A DNA stretch of 8,336 nucleotides, from the NCBI GenBank assembly GCA_023260935.1, contig JALQTL010000330.1:1-8336 (forward strand), in the 5' to 3' direction. The position numbers were made by a program, and so were the translations under genes. Below the pieces are notes generated by a model that had not been told where the DNA came from, searched no databases, and worked only from the letters and a program-made list of their open reading frames with translations. Positions 1 to 6,597 of this stretch are shown piece after piece; the stretch's first letter is position 1, and each line of letters starts with the position of its first letter. This stretch comes from Paracoccaceae bacterium. GTDB taxonomy: Bacteria > Pseudomonadota > Alphaproteobacteria > Rhodobacterales > Rhodobacteraceae.

Positions 1-1013
1 ATCGACAGGTTGACCGCAAGGTAGAGAAAGAAGTTCACAGCGATCCCGAGGATCAGCAGGATCGAGAAGCGGTCCTTGTTTTGCAGGGCAGAGACATAGC
101 AGAACACAAGGATCAGCCCGTAAAGCACCAGCAGGCTGAAAACTCCGATGAAGCCGAATTCCTCGCCCAGCGTGGTGAAGATGAAGTCGGTATGCTTTTC
201 GGGCAGGAAGTTCAGCCGGCTTTGGGTGCCCTGCATGAAGCCTTTGCCACCCCATCCGCCCGACCCAAGCGCGATTTGCGCCTGAATGATGTTGTAGCCC
301 GCCCCCAGCGGATCTGCCGTTGGGTCAAGGAAGGTGTCGATCCGGCGATATTGGTAATCATGCAAAAGCTGCCATTCGGTGCCGCGCGTGGTGAAAACGG
401 CTGTGACGGCGCCTACCACCATCGAGATCACGGCCGCAAAATACCACCAGCTGACCCCCGCCAGCAGCATGACCGCCCCGCCGATCATCAATAGGATCAG
501 CGCGGTTCCAAGGTTGGGCTGCATCAGCACAAGAACGGTGGGGATCACGGTCAGCACCACCGGCACGGCCACCCAGAGAGGGCGCGAGACCTTTTTTACA
601 TCCAGCCAGTCGTAATAGGCCGCCAGCATCATCACCAGCGTGACCTTCATCAGTTCCGAAGGCTGTAGGCGCAGCCCCCCCACCTCGATCCAGCGCTGCG
701 CGCCCATGCCGACGGTGCCGAAGAATTCGACCACCAGCAGCAGCAGGATACTGACCAGATAGGCCAGAAGTGACATGTTGCGCCAGAACCAGATCGGCAC
801 GAAGGCCACGAACAGCATAAGCACCGCGCCAAGGGCAAAGACCTGCATCTGACGGCCAGCCCAGACATCCAGCCGTCCGCCGGCGATGGAATAAAGCGCA
901 AGCCACCCCACTGCCGAAACGGCCGTGACCAGCACGATAAGCGGCCAGTTCAGATACAGCACCTTCTTCAGGCCCGAGGGAACGTATTTGACGCGGTATT
1001 CCAGAAAGCTCAT
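1..1013 (-). CDS. rodA: RodA, SEDS-family peptidoglycan glycosyltransferase (3' end cut by window edge)
   Basis: RodA polymerises lipid II into glycan strands in the inner membrane, working with PBP2 during side-wall elongation. About 337 residues are visible, beginning MSFLEYRVKYVPSG; RodA proteins are usually 370-380 residues, so roughly the last 40 lie beyond position 1. The protein is almost wholly hydrophobic, with many membrane segments. The SEDS signature QRWIEVGGLRLQPSELMK is present. The motif LPEKHTDFIF carries Asp276 (codon at 186-188), which aligns with the catalytic Asp262 of E. coli RodA. The loop usually read as QPDLGT is QPNLGT here (Asn167). The start ATG (1011-1013) lies 10 bp after the mrdA stop, with an AGGCGG ribosome binding site that overlaps that stop, so translation is probably coupled. 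Identity is very secure; only the C-terminus is unseen. Confidence 0.95.
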   Translation of the reverse strand, partial: MSFLEYRVKYVPSGLKKVLYLNWPLIVLVTAVSAVGWLALYSIAGGRLDVWAGRQMQVFALGAVLMLFVAFVPIWFWRNMSLLAYLVSILLLLVVEFFGTVGMGAQRWIEVGGLRLQPSELMKVTLVMMLAAYYDWLDVKKVSRPLWVAVPVVLTVIPTVLVLMQPNLGTALILLMIGGAVMLLAGVSWWYFAAVISMVVGAVTAVFTTRGTEWQLLHDYQYRRIDTFLDPTADPLGAGYNIIQAQIALGSGGWGGKGFMQGTQSRLNFLPEKHTDFIFTTLGEEFGFIGVFSLLVLYGLILVFCYVSALQNKDRFSILLILGIAVNFFLYLAVNLS

Positions 1014-1018
1014 CTGTG

Positions 1019-1024
1019 CCGCCT
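1019..1024 (-). promoter_or_regulatory. Ribosome binding site of rodA overlapping the mrdA stop codon
   Basis: AGGCGG on the minus strand ends 5 nt before the rodA ATG and includes the last base of the mrdA TGA (1024-1026). Ribosomes finishing mrdA therefore stop right on this site, which suggests re-initiation or coupling. The motif and spacing are seen; the coupling is inferred. Confidence 0.55.
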
Positions 1025-2967
1025 CATGCCCGGGAAGCGGCAGGCGCGCGGCCTTCGGCATCGCGCAGCGGCAGGCGTTCGAACATGGATTCGATACGGT
1101 TGCGCTGACTGCTGGGATAGGCCGACAGCGGCGGCAGATCGTCATGCAGGGCGCGCAGCATGATGTCGCGCGCGATGGGGGCCGCGGCAGTGGACCCGCC
1201 GCCGCCATGCTCCACCACGACCGACACCGCATAGCGGGGGTTTTCGAAGGGGGCAAAGCCTACGAACAGTGCATGGTCACGCCGGTTCCAGGGTAACTGA
1301 TCGTTGGAAATCACCCCTCGGGCGCGTTCGGCGGCGGTGATGTTGCGCACCTGACTGGTGCCTGTCTTGCCGGCCCAGACCAGCGTTTCTTCGGCAATTC
1401 GTGATGAATAGGCGGTGCCGCGCTGTGAATTCATCACCGCGAACATGCCCAGCCGGATCTTGCGTAGCGCGGCTTCCGCCACATCCAGTTCCGGCGCCTC
1501 GGCCACGGGGGGTTCCTTGCCGTCGATCGATCGCACCAGCCGGGGCTGAACCGCCCGGCCGGTGGCAAGCCGCGCGGTCATCACGGCAAGTTGAAGCGGC
1601 GAGGTCAGGACATAGCCCTGCCCGATGCTGGCGTTGATCGTATCGCCGATCCGCCAATCGGCCTTGTGACGTTCCAGCTTCCATTGCTTGTTGGGCATGA
1701 TGCCGTCGGCAATCGCCGACATCGGAATATCGTGACGGATGCCAAGGCCCAGTTCGCGGCCCATCTCGGCGATCTTGTCGATGCCGACTTTCTGGGCGAT
1801 GTCGTAATAGAAGACGTCGCAGCTTTCGGACAGCGATCGTTCAAGGTCCACGGCCCCGTGACCGGCACGTTTCCAGCAGTGAAAGCGGCGCCCGCCCACC
1901 TCCAGATAGCCGGGGCAGCGCACCTTTGTATCGACAGTGATCAGCCCCGCCTTGATGGCGGCAAGGGCTGTGACCATCTTGAAGGTGGACCCGGGGGGAT
2001 AGACGCCCTGCACGGTCTTGTTCGCCAAGGGGCGGTGATCGTTTTCCATCAGCGCGTTGTAATCGGTGTGGCTGATCCCGCGGACGAACAGGTTGGGATC
2101 GAAGGATGGCGCCGAGGCGATGGCGATGATGTCACCGTTCGTCACATCCATGACCACCGCGGCGGCCGATTCTTCGCCCAGACGGGCCTGCGCAAAGTTT
2201 TGCACGCCGGCATCGATGGTCAGGCGGATATCGGCGCCGGGGTCGCCCTCTTGCCGTTCCAGTTCGCGCATCACGCGGCCGACGGCATTCACCTCGATCC
2301 GCCGGGTGCCGGCCTTGCCGCGCAGTGCGTCTTCCATCCAGCGCTCTACCCCGATCTTGCCGATCTGGAACTTGGGGATTGTCAGCAAGGGGTCTGGCGA
2401 TTCCTGGCCTTCCAGATCGCGTTCCGATACCGGGCCGACATAGCCCACCACATGCGCGAAATCGGTATCGCGCGGGTAGATGCGGCTAAGCCCCACCTCG
2501 GGCGACACGCCCGGCAGCGATGGTGAATTCAGTGCCACTTTCGACAGGTCTTCCCAAGAAAGACGGTCGGCCACCGTGATTGGTGCAAAGGGAGATGAGC
2601 GTTTCATCTCTTTCTCTGTGCGGTCCAGATCATCGGCAGTCAGCGGGATGACATGGGCCAGCTTGGCCAGCACTGCCTGCACGTCGCCGGCATCTTCGCG
2701 GGTGATCACCACCCGGTAATTCTGTTCGTTCCCGGCGATCAGCTTCCCGTTGCGATCCTGGATCAGGCCGCGTGCCGGGGGGATCAGCCGGATCGAGATG
2801 CGGTTTTCCTCGGCCAGCAGCTTGAACTGGTCTGCCTGTTCGACCGACAGGTAGCGCATCCTTGCGCCCAGCACCGCAAACATGGCCGTCATGGCGCCGC
2901 CCAGAAGCAGGCCGCGCCGATGGGTAATGCTGGCGGCCTCGTCCGTTTCCTTTGGGCTGCGTCTCAT
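1024..2967 (-). CDS. mrdA: Penicillin-binding protein 2, elongation-specific D,D-transpeptidase
   Basis: PBP2 cross-links new peptidoglycan in the periplasm and activates its partner RodA. The protein has 647 residues, normal for the family (E. coli 633). A membrane anchor lies near residues 19-36 (GLLLGGAMTAMFAVLGAR), followed by a dimerisation/pedestal region at about 60-240, including the typical RGLIQDRNG (66-74). The transpeptidase domain spans about 260-605 and has all three penicillin-binding motifs: STFK (327-330, nucleophile Ser327), SCD (382-384, the SxD form also found in E. coli PBP2) and KTG (534-536). The C-terminal tail after about 612 looks unstructured. The start ATG shares four bases (ATGA) with the mreD stop, and rodA follows 10 bp after the stop, so the PBP2-RodA pair is co-expressed with MreBCD. 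Beta-lactams such as mecillinam target this family. Confidence 0.96.
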   Translation of the reverse strand: MRRSPKETDEAASITHRRGLLLGGAMTAMFAVLGARMRYLSVEQADQFKLLAEENRISIRLIPPARGLIQDRNGKLIAGNEQNYRVVITREDAGDVQAVLAKLAHVIPLTADDLDRTEKEMKRSSPFAPITVADRLSWEDLSKVALNSPSLPGVSPEVGLSRIYPRDTDFAHVVGYVGPVSERDLEGQESPDPLLTIPKFQIGKIGVERWMEDALRGKAGTRRIEVNAVGRVMRELERQEGDPGADIRLTIDAGVQNFAQARLGEESAAAVVMDVTNGDIIAIASAPSFDPNLFVRGISHTDYNALMENDHRPLANKTVQGVYPPGSTFKMVTALAAIKAGLITVDTKVRCPGYLEVGGRRFHCWKRAGHGAVDLERSLSESCDVFYYDIAQKVGIDKIAEMGRELGLGIRHDIPMSAIADGIMPNKQWKLERHKADWRIGDTINASIGQGYVLTSPLQLAVMTARLATGRAVQPRLVRSIDGKEPPVAEAPELDVAEAALRKIRLGMFAVMNSQRGTAYSSRIAEETLVWAGKTGTSQVRNITAAERARGVISNDQLPWNRRDHALFVGFAPFENPRYAVSVVVEHGGGGSTAAAPIARDIMLRALHDDLPPLSAYPSSQRNRIESMFERLPLRDAEGRAPAASRA

Positions 2968-3536
2968 AGGCGGCGTCCGTAGCTGTCAACCTCGCCAGTG
3001 GCGGGCTTCCTCAGGTCAAAGGCGATGCGGCTTGCGCCCACCACCAAGGGGTAACACAGGATCGACCACAAAGTCTGCATCATGGCAAAGCCGAATCCGG
3101 GCTGGGGCAGGAACGAAACCGTGAAGACCAGCCGGTAAGCCAGCAACAGCCCCACCATCAACCCCGCCACCATGGCCCATTCGGCCATGAAGGTCAGTTC
3201 GCGTGTCAGCGCCACGCGCGACCGGACGAATTCCACCGCCACAATCACCAGCGCCGTCCACAGGCCCGGCGGGCGCATCAGCACCAGATCTTCCAACAGC
3301 AGGACACCCGCCAGAAGCCAGACCGGCAGATAGTCAGGCCGGCGGGTGGCCCAGGCGAAGATCAGACACAGCAGGATGTCGGGTCCCGGCCAATCCCCCG
3401 CGACCGATCCAAGCGGCAAAAGCCGCGTGAACAGAAGCACCAGCGCGACCAACAGGAACAGGCCGCGATAGACCCATGCGCGCTGCGTCTGCCCTTCAAC
3501 CATCGCCGCCATCCGTTTCGGACGAGGCATCTGCAT
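2964..3536 (-). CDS. mreD: MreD, rod shape-determining membrane protein
   Basis: MreD is a small inner-membrane protein of the elongation complex that binds MreC. The 190 residues hold about five to six hydrophobic segments (near 24-42, 52-63, 69-85, 92-108, 116-135 and 151-170). The conserved core reads DWPGPDILLCLIFAW and then RRPDYLPVWLLAGVLLLEDL, as in alphaproteobacterial MreD. Its stop overlaps the mrdA ATG by 4 bp. The start is uncertain. The ATG at 3536 has a GAGGCGG site just upstream but makes a 41-bp overlap with mreC. In-frame ATGs at 3530, 3512 and 3503 are possible, and 3503 would give a more typical short N-terminus (MVEGQTQRAW) with only an 8-bp overlap. Identity rests on position, size and topology as well as sequence, because MreD is poorly conserved. 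Confidence 0.88.
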   Translation of the reverse strand: MQMPRPKRMAAMVEGQTQRAWVYRGLFLLVALVLLFTRLLPLGSVAGDWPGPDILLCLIFAWATRRPDYLPVWLLAGVLLLEDLVLMRPPGLWTALVIVAVEFVRSRVALTRELTFMAEWAMVAGLMVGLLLAYRLVFTVSFLPQPGFGFAMMQTLWSILCYPLVVGASRIAFDLRKPATGEVDSYGRRL

Positions 3537-4479
3537 TTGGTTCCGCCTCGGGCAGGGTGCCGCGGGCGGGCACGGCTTCGGTATTCAGCGCATCCGATGT
3601 ATCGGGGCCTGCCGGCAGGACCGGCGGGGCGATCAGGGCACCCGCATCGGTGATCGGCTGCAATTCATGGCTGCGCAGCACGCGCAGGAATTCCAGCCGC
3701 TGATAATCGGCGCTGAGTGTGACCCGCAGGCGGCGGTCGGTACCCATGACGACCTGACCGACCAGAATGCCCGAGGGGAACATGCCGCCATCGCCGGAAC
3801 TGACTACCCGGTCGCCGGGGCGCACTTCATCGGGGTCTTCCAGAAAATCAAGCGGGGGCAGTTGCGAGTTATCCCCCGACAGGATGGCCTTTTGCCCCGA
3901 AGGTTGCACCGTCACGGGGATGCGGCTGTTGGTGTCGGTCAGCAGGATCACGCGGCTGGTGCGTTCGCCCACGCCGGAGATGCGGCCGACAAGACCGATC
4001 CCGTCCATGGTGGCCCAGCCATCCAGAATGCCGTCACGGCTGCCCACGTTGATCAGCACCGATTGGCGGAAGGGGCTGCCACTATCGGCCAGAACCTGCC
4101 CGGTGACATGAGTGAGCTTGGGGTCCAGCCGCACCTGATTCAGGTCCAGCAGGCGGGCGTTCTGCTGTTCCAGTTGCAGCGCGGCCTCTTTCCACGCCTT
4201 CATCTGCTGCAATTCGCGCCGCAGTTCCTGATTCTGTTCGTAAAGGCTGGCATAGCTTTGAAACTGGTCCAGCATGTCGGTGGCCTTGGTCACCGGCACC
4301 AGCGCCCATTCGAAGGATGGCAGAAAGCGGTCAATCATTGCCGCGCGCAGGCGTTCGACCCGCGGGCTGTCAATCCGCCACAACAGGAAAAGCCCCAGAA
4401 GGAAGAGAACCAGCAGGCCCACCAGCACACGCCTCAGGGGGCGCGAAAACTCTTCAGGATCGGTGCGCGTCTTTGCCAT
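3496..4479 (-). CDS. mreC: MreC, rod shape-determining periplasmic scaffold
   Basis: MreC is a bitopic inner-membrane protein whose periplasmic part binds PBP2 and links the wall synthases to MreB. The 327 residues show a short basic cytoplasmic N-terminus (to RPLRR), one membrane helix at about 17-34, a predicted coiled coil at about 66-112 (rich in Gln, Glu and Leu), and the double beta-barrel domain at about 121-270. The beta domain includes VLINVGSRDGILDGWATMDG and GLVGRISGVGERTSRVILLTD, both characteristic of MreC. After about residue 285 comes a Pro/Ala/Asp/Glu-rich tail ending DGGDG, which looks disordered. The start ATG follows a purine-rich AAGGTGG site, 35 bp after the mreB stop. 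The 3' end overlaps the start of mreD. Length and domain order are normal. Confidence 0.95.
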   Translation of the reverse strand: MAKTRTDPEEFSRPLRRVLVGLLVLFLLGLFLLWRIDSPRVERLRAAMIDRFLPSFEWALVPVTKATDMLDQFQSYASLYEQNQELRRELQQMKAWKEAALQLEQQNARLLDLNQVRLDPKLTHVTGQVLADSGSPFRQSVLINVGSRDGILDGWATMDGIGLVGRISGVGERTSRVILLTDTNSRIPVTVQPSGQKAILSGDNSQLPPLDFLEDPDEVRPGDRVVSSGDGGMFPSGILVGQVVMGTDRRLRVTLSADYQRLEFLRVLRSHELQPITDAGALIAPPVLPAGPDTSDALNTEAVPARGTLPEAEPNADASSETDGGDG

Positions 4480-4514
4480 GGCCGTTCCACCTTGCCCGGC
4501 TCTTCAGGCCAAGA

Positions 4515-5549
4515 TCAACTGTCGTAGTCGATCACATGCCGCAGCTGCTTTTCGTATTCCAGCGCCTTCCCGGTGCCAAGCGCCACACAATTCAGAGACT
4601 CATTCGCGACCGAGATGGAAAGCCCGGTCTGTTCGCGCAAGGACAGGTCCAGATCGCCCAGAAGCGCCCCGCCGCCGGTCAGCATCACGCCGCGGTCCAC
4701 GATGTCGGCCGCAAGATCAGGCGGGGTTGCTTCCAGCGCCTGCATCACGGCATCGCAGATCTGCTGCACGGGTTCGGCAAGCGCTTCGGCCACCTGCGCC
4801 TGATTGATCTCGGTCTCTTTCGGCACGCCGTTCAGCAGGTCACGCCCGCGGATCTGCATGGATGCACCGCGCCCGTCATCGGGCATCCGTGCCGTGCCGA
4901 TGGATGTCTTGATGCGCTCGGCGGTGGATTCCCCGATCAGCAGGTTCTGATGGCGGCGCAGATAGCTGATGATCGCCTCGTCCATCCGATCGCCGCCCAC
5001 GCGGACAGAGCGCGCATAGACGATATCGCCCAGCGACAGGACGGCCACTTCGGTTGTGCCGCCGCCGATGTCCACCACCATGTTGCCGGTGGGGTCTGTG
5101 ATCGGCATGCCTGCCCCGATGGCCGCGGCGATGGGTTCGGCAATCAGTCCCGCACGCCGCGCGCCTGCCGAGAGGACCGATTGACGGATTGCCCGCTTTT
5201 CCACCGGCGTTGCCCCATGCGGCACGCAGACGATGATCTTCGGCTTTGAAAAGGTTGTGCGTTTGTGAACCTTGCGGATGAAATGCTTGATCATCTCTTC
5301 CGCGCTGTCGAAATCCGCGATGACGCCATCGCGCATCGGGCGGATCGCCTCGATTGTACCGGGGGTCCGGCCCAGCATCAGCTTGGCATCTTCACCCACC
5401 GCCAGAACCTGTTTCTTGCCGTCCTTCACATGATAGGCAACGACCGAGGGCTCGTTCAGCACGATGCCCTTGCCTCGGATATAGACAAGGGTGTTCGCCG
5501 TCCCGAGGTCGATCGCCATATCTGACGAAAACAGGCCAGAAAGCAGCAT
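4515..5549 (-). CDS. mreB: MreB, actin-like rod shape-determining protein
   Basis: MreB is a bacterial actin that forms antiparallel filaments on the inner membrane and directs side-wall synthesis. The 344 residues match the family length (E. coli 347). Nucleotide-binding motifs are intact: phosphate-1 DLGTANT (14-20), Glu139 in EPIAAAIGAG (the catalytic Glu position), phosphate-2 DIGGGTTEVAV (160-170) and the adenosine motif GVMLTGGGALL (287-297). The C-terminus has CVALGTGKALE (321-331). The hydrophobic N-terminus MLLSGLF is the likely membrane-insertion element. The reading frame stays open about 60 codons further upstream, but the ATG at 5547-5549 is chosen because MreB proteins begin this way and AAGGA lies 6 nt before it. 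It is the first gene of the mreBCD-mrdA-rodA operon. Confidence 0.97.
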   Translation of the reverse strand: MLLSGLFSSDMAIDLGTANTLVYIRGKGIVLNEPSVVAYHVKDGKKQVLAVGEDAKLMLGRTPGTIEAIRPMRDGVIADFDSAEEMIKHFIRKVHKRTTFSKPKIIVCVPHGATPVEKRAIRQSVLSAGARRAGLIAEPIAAAIGAGMPITDPTGNMVVDIGGGTTEVAVLSLGDIVYARSVRVGGDRMDEAIISYLRRHQNLLIGESTAERIKTSIGTARMPDDGRGASMQIRGRDLLNGVPKETEINQAQVAEALAEPVQQICDAVMQALEATPPDLAADIVDRGVMLTGGGALLGDLDLSLREQTGLSISVANESLNCVALGTGKALEYEKQLRHVIDYDS

Positions 5550-5553
5550 GGAG

Positions 5554-5560
5554 TTTCCTT
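5554..5560 (-). promoter_or_regulatory. Ribosome binding site that fixes the mreB start
   Basis: AAGGAAA on the minus strand places its AAGGA core 6 nt before the mreB ATG. The frame is open further upstream without a comparable site at the earlier ATG, so this motif supports the shorter 344-residue MreB. Confidence 0.6.
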
Positions 5561-5606
5561 TGCAAACACAGCAGCCCGCGACTCGGGGGCACCGGGCGGG
5601 CGCTTT

Positions 5607-5635
5607 CATATAGAAGCCTGCACCGCCAAGCGGAA
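5607..5635 (-). promoter_or_regulatory. Candidate sigma-70-type promoter for the mre operon
   Basis: On the minus strand a TTCCGC (-35 candidate, 5630-5635) and TATATG (-10 candidate, 5607-5612) are separated by 17 bp. This would give a leader of about 50 nt before the mreB ATG. The leader contains GACTC (5580-5584, a GANTC site) and a possible 6-bp stem (5574-5579 with 5596-5601). The -35 is a weak match to the TTGACA consensus. The position is plausible because mreB is the first gene of the operon, but this is a by-eye call. Confidence 0.35.
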
Positions 5636-5684
5636 GCCCTGCCGGATTGGGCGGGCACAATTCCGCGTGTATGGGAAAATCACA

Positions 5685-5701
5685 CAAAACATGGGGTTTT
5701 G
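5685..5701. repeat. Inverted repeat CAAAAC-N5-GTTTTG in the divergent intergenic region
   Basis: Two perfect 6-bp arms (5685-5690 and 5696-5701) flank a 5-bp centre (ATGGG). It sits in the most AT-rich part of the mreB/SDR intergenic region, upstream of both candidate promoters. A looser GTGT-N11-ACAC symmetry (5667-5685) abuts it. It could be an operator for a dimeric regulator of either gene, or chance in an AT-rich patch. No regulator gene is visible in the window. Confidence 0.3.
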
Positions 5702-5723
5702 CGGGCATTCGTCTGGTCTTTTC

Positions 5724-5752
5724 TTGCACATTTCAGACGCCCCGTCATGCTG
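5724..5752 (+). promoter_or_regulatory. Weak candidate promoter for the SDR gene
   Basis: TTGCAC (5724-5729) is a fair -35 box. The best hexamer 16-17 bp downstream is CATGCT/ATGCTG (5746-5752), a poor -10. It would give a leader of about 25-30 nt including the strong ribosome binding site. The intergenic region must hold a promoter for this divergent gene, but the exact site is uncertain. Confidence 0.25.
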
Positions 5753-5773
5753 CTGGAAGGCGGGCAGAAATGC

Positions 5774-5780
5774 AGGAGGT
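5774..5780 (+). promoter_or_regulatory. Strong ribosome binding site of the SDR gene
   Basis: AGGAGGT is a full match to the anti-Shine-Dalgarno complement and lies 5 nt before the ATG at 5786. It decides the start against the much longer open frame that reaches back into mreB on the opposite strand. Confidence 0.75.
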
Positions 5781-5785
5781 TTCAG

Positions 5786-6541
5786 ATGGCGGGTTCGGCA
5801 GGCCGTGTTGCGCTGATTACAGGGGCGGGAAGTGCGGGGGGAATCGGATTTGTCATTGCGCGGCAGCTTGCAAATGCCGGGGCAAGGGTTGCCATCACCG
5901 CCACCACAGGGCGCATTCATGACCGAGGGCGGGAACTGGGGGCCCTGTCCCACATTGCCGATCTGACAGACCCTGCGCAGGTGGCAACGCTGTTTGATAC
6001 GGTTGAAGACCGGCTTGGCCCGGTCGATATCCTGATCAACAACGCGGGCATGGTTCAAACCGGCAGGCAGGTCGGACGCGGGCATCTGGCCGACTGGTCA
6101 GATGCCGATTGGGCGCATCACATGGCGCTGAACATCAACACCACATTTCACTGTTGCCGCGCCGCCTTGCCGGGGATGGCGCAGCGCGGTTTCGGCCGGA
6201 TCGTCAATATCAGCAGCGTGACCGGGCCTGTCGTCACCATTGACGGATCATCCGCCTATGCCACTGCCAAGGCGGCAATCACCGGCATGACGCGCAGCAT
6301 CGCACTGGAATACGGCGCGCGGGGCATCACCTGCAACGCCGTTTTGCCCGGTTGGATCGCCACCGAAAGCTCCTCGGAGGATGAGATCGCCGCGGGAGGC
6401 CGCACCCCGGCCGGACGCCCCGGCACTCCGGACGAGGTTGCCGCCTGTGCGGCTTTTCTTGCCTCGGACGCGGCAAGCTATGTCACCGGCGCGATGTTGG
6501 TCGTGGACGGTGGGAATACGCTGCAAGAGATGAAGGGATGA
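5786..6541 (+). CDS. Short-chain dehydrogenase/reductase (SDR), FabG-like, substrate unknown
   Basis: This is a cytoplasmic NAD(P)(H)-dependent oxidoreductase of the classical SDR family with a Rossmann fold. The 251 residues are the usual length. Visible motifs are the cofactor-binding TGAGSAGGIG (12-21), NNAG (85-88), a structural Asn near 116-118 (ALNINTTF), the catalytic serine in NISS (Ser144, with Ser143 adjacent), YATAK with Tyr158 and Lys162, and PGW at 188-190 followed by an IATE segment. The C-terminus SYVTGAMLVVDGG is typical. The Ser144-Tyr158 spacing is 14 residues, one more than in E. coli FabG. These features fit 3-oxoacyl-ACP reductase-like or sugar/alcohol dehydrogenase members, but the substrate cannot be read from sequence. 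The gene is divergent from mreB and convergent with the SH3-domain gene, so it stands alone without an operon partner. Family assignment is secure; function is open. Confidence 0.92.
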   Translation: MAGSAGRVALITGAGSAGGIGFVIARQLANAGARVAITATTGRIHDRGRELGALSHIADLTDPAQVATLFDTVEDRLGPVDILINNAGMVQTGRQVGRGHLADWSDADWAHHMALNINTTFHCCRAALPGMAQRGFGRIVNISSVTGPVVTIDGSSAYATAKAAITGMTRSIALEYGARGITCNAVLPGWIATESSSEDEIAAGGRTPAGRPGTPDEVAACAAFLASDAASYVTGAMLVVDGGNTLQEMKG

Positions 6542-6580
6542 AAACGCCTATGCCGGTGGCGCACAGATCGCGGCGCCTTG

Positions 6581-6597
6581 CGCTATCGAAGATAGCG
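6581..6597. terminator. Short hairpin at the convergent 3' ends, possible terminator
   Basis: CGCTATC and GATAGCG form a perfect 7-bp stem with a 3-nt GAA loop. The stem overlaps the stop codon of the SH3-domain gene (6583-6585) and lies 40 nt after the SDR stop. A second weak stem (GGCGC 6558-6562 with GCGCC 6573-6577) is nearby. Neither side has a clear T-run directly after the stem, so intrinsic termination is only a possibility. Coding constraint on the SH3 C-terminus may explain part of the symmetry. Confidence 0.3.

Noticed and set aside
1591..2526. 311-codon open frame on the plus strand
   Set aside because: It runs antisense to the whole middle of mrdA, has no recognisable domain and no good start context. 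Long antisense open frames are expected opposite GC-rich coding DNA.
3667..4527. 286-codon open frame on the plus strand
   Set aside because: It is antisense to mreC, and its His/Gln-rich composition is typical of reverse-strand translation of GC-rich genes. No motif supports it.
4317..5249. 310-codon open frame on the plus strand
   Set aside because: It is antisense to mreC and mreB, whose motifs are unambiguous on the other strand. It has no family resemblance.
5550..5729. 60-residue N-terminal extension of MreB to an upstream in-frame ATG
   Set aside because: The extension has no MreB-like sequence, covers the likely promoter, and lacks the AAGGA site that precedes the internal ATG at 5549.
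5354..5785. 144-residue N-terminal extension of the SDR
   Set aside because: It would read antisense through the mreB start. The SDR fold begins right after the ATG at 5786, which has a consensus ribosome binding site.
5606..6085. 159-codon minus-strand open frame across the mreB/SDR intergenic region
   Set aside because: It lies antisense to the SDR coding region and over the intergenic control region, with no domain or start signal.
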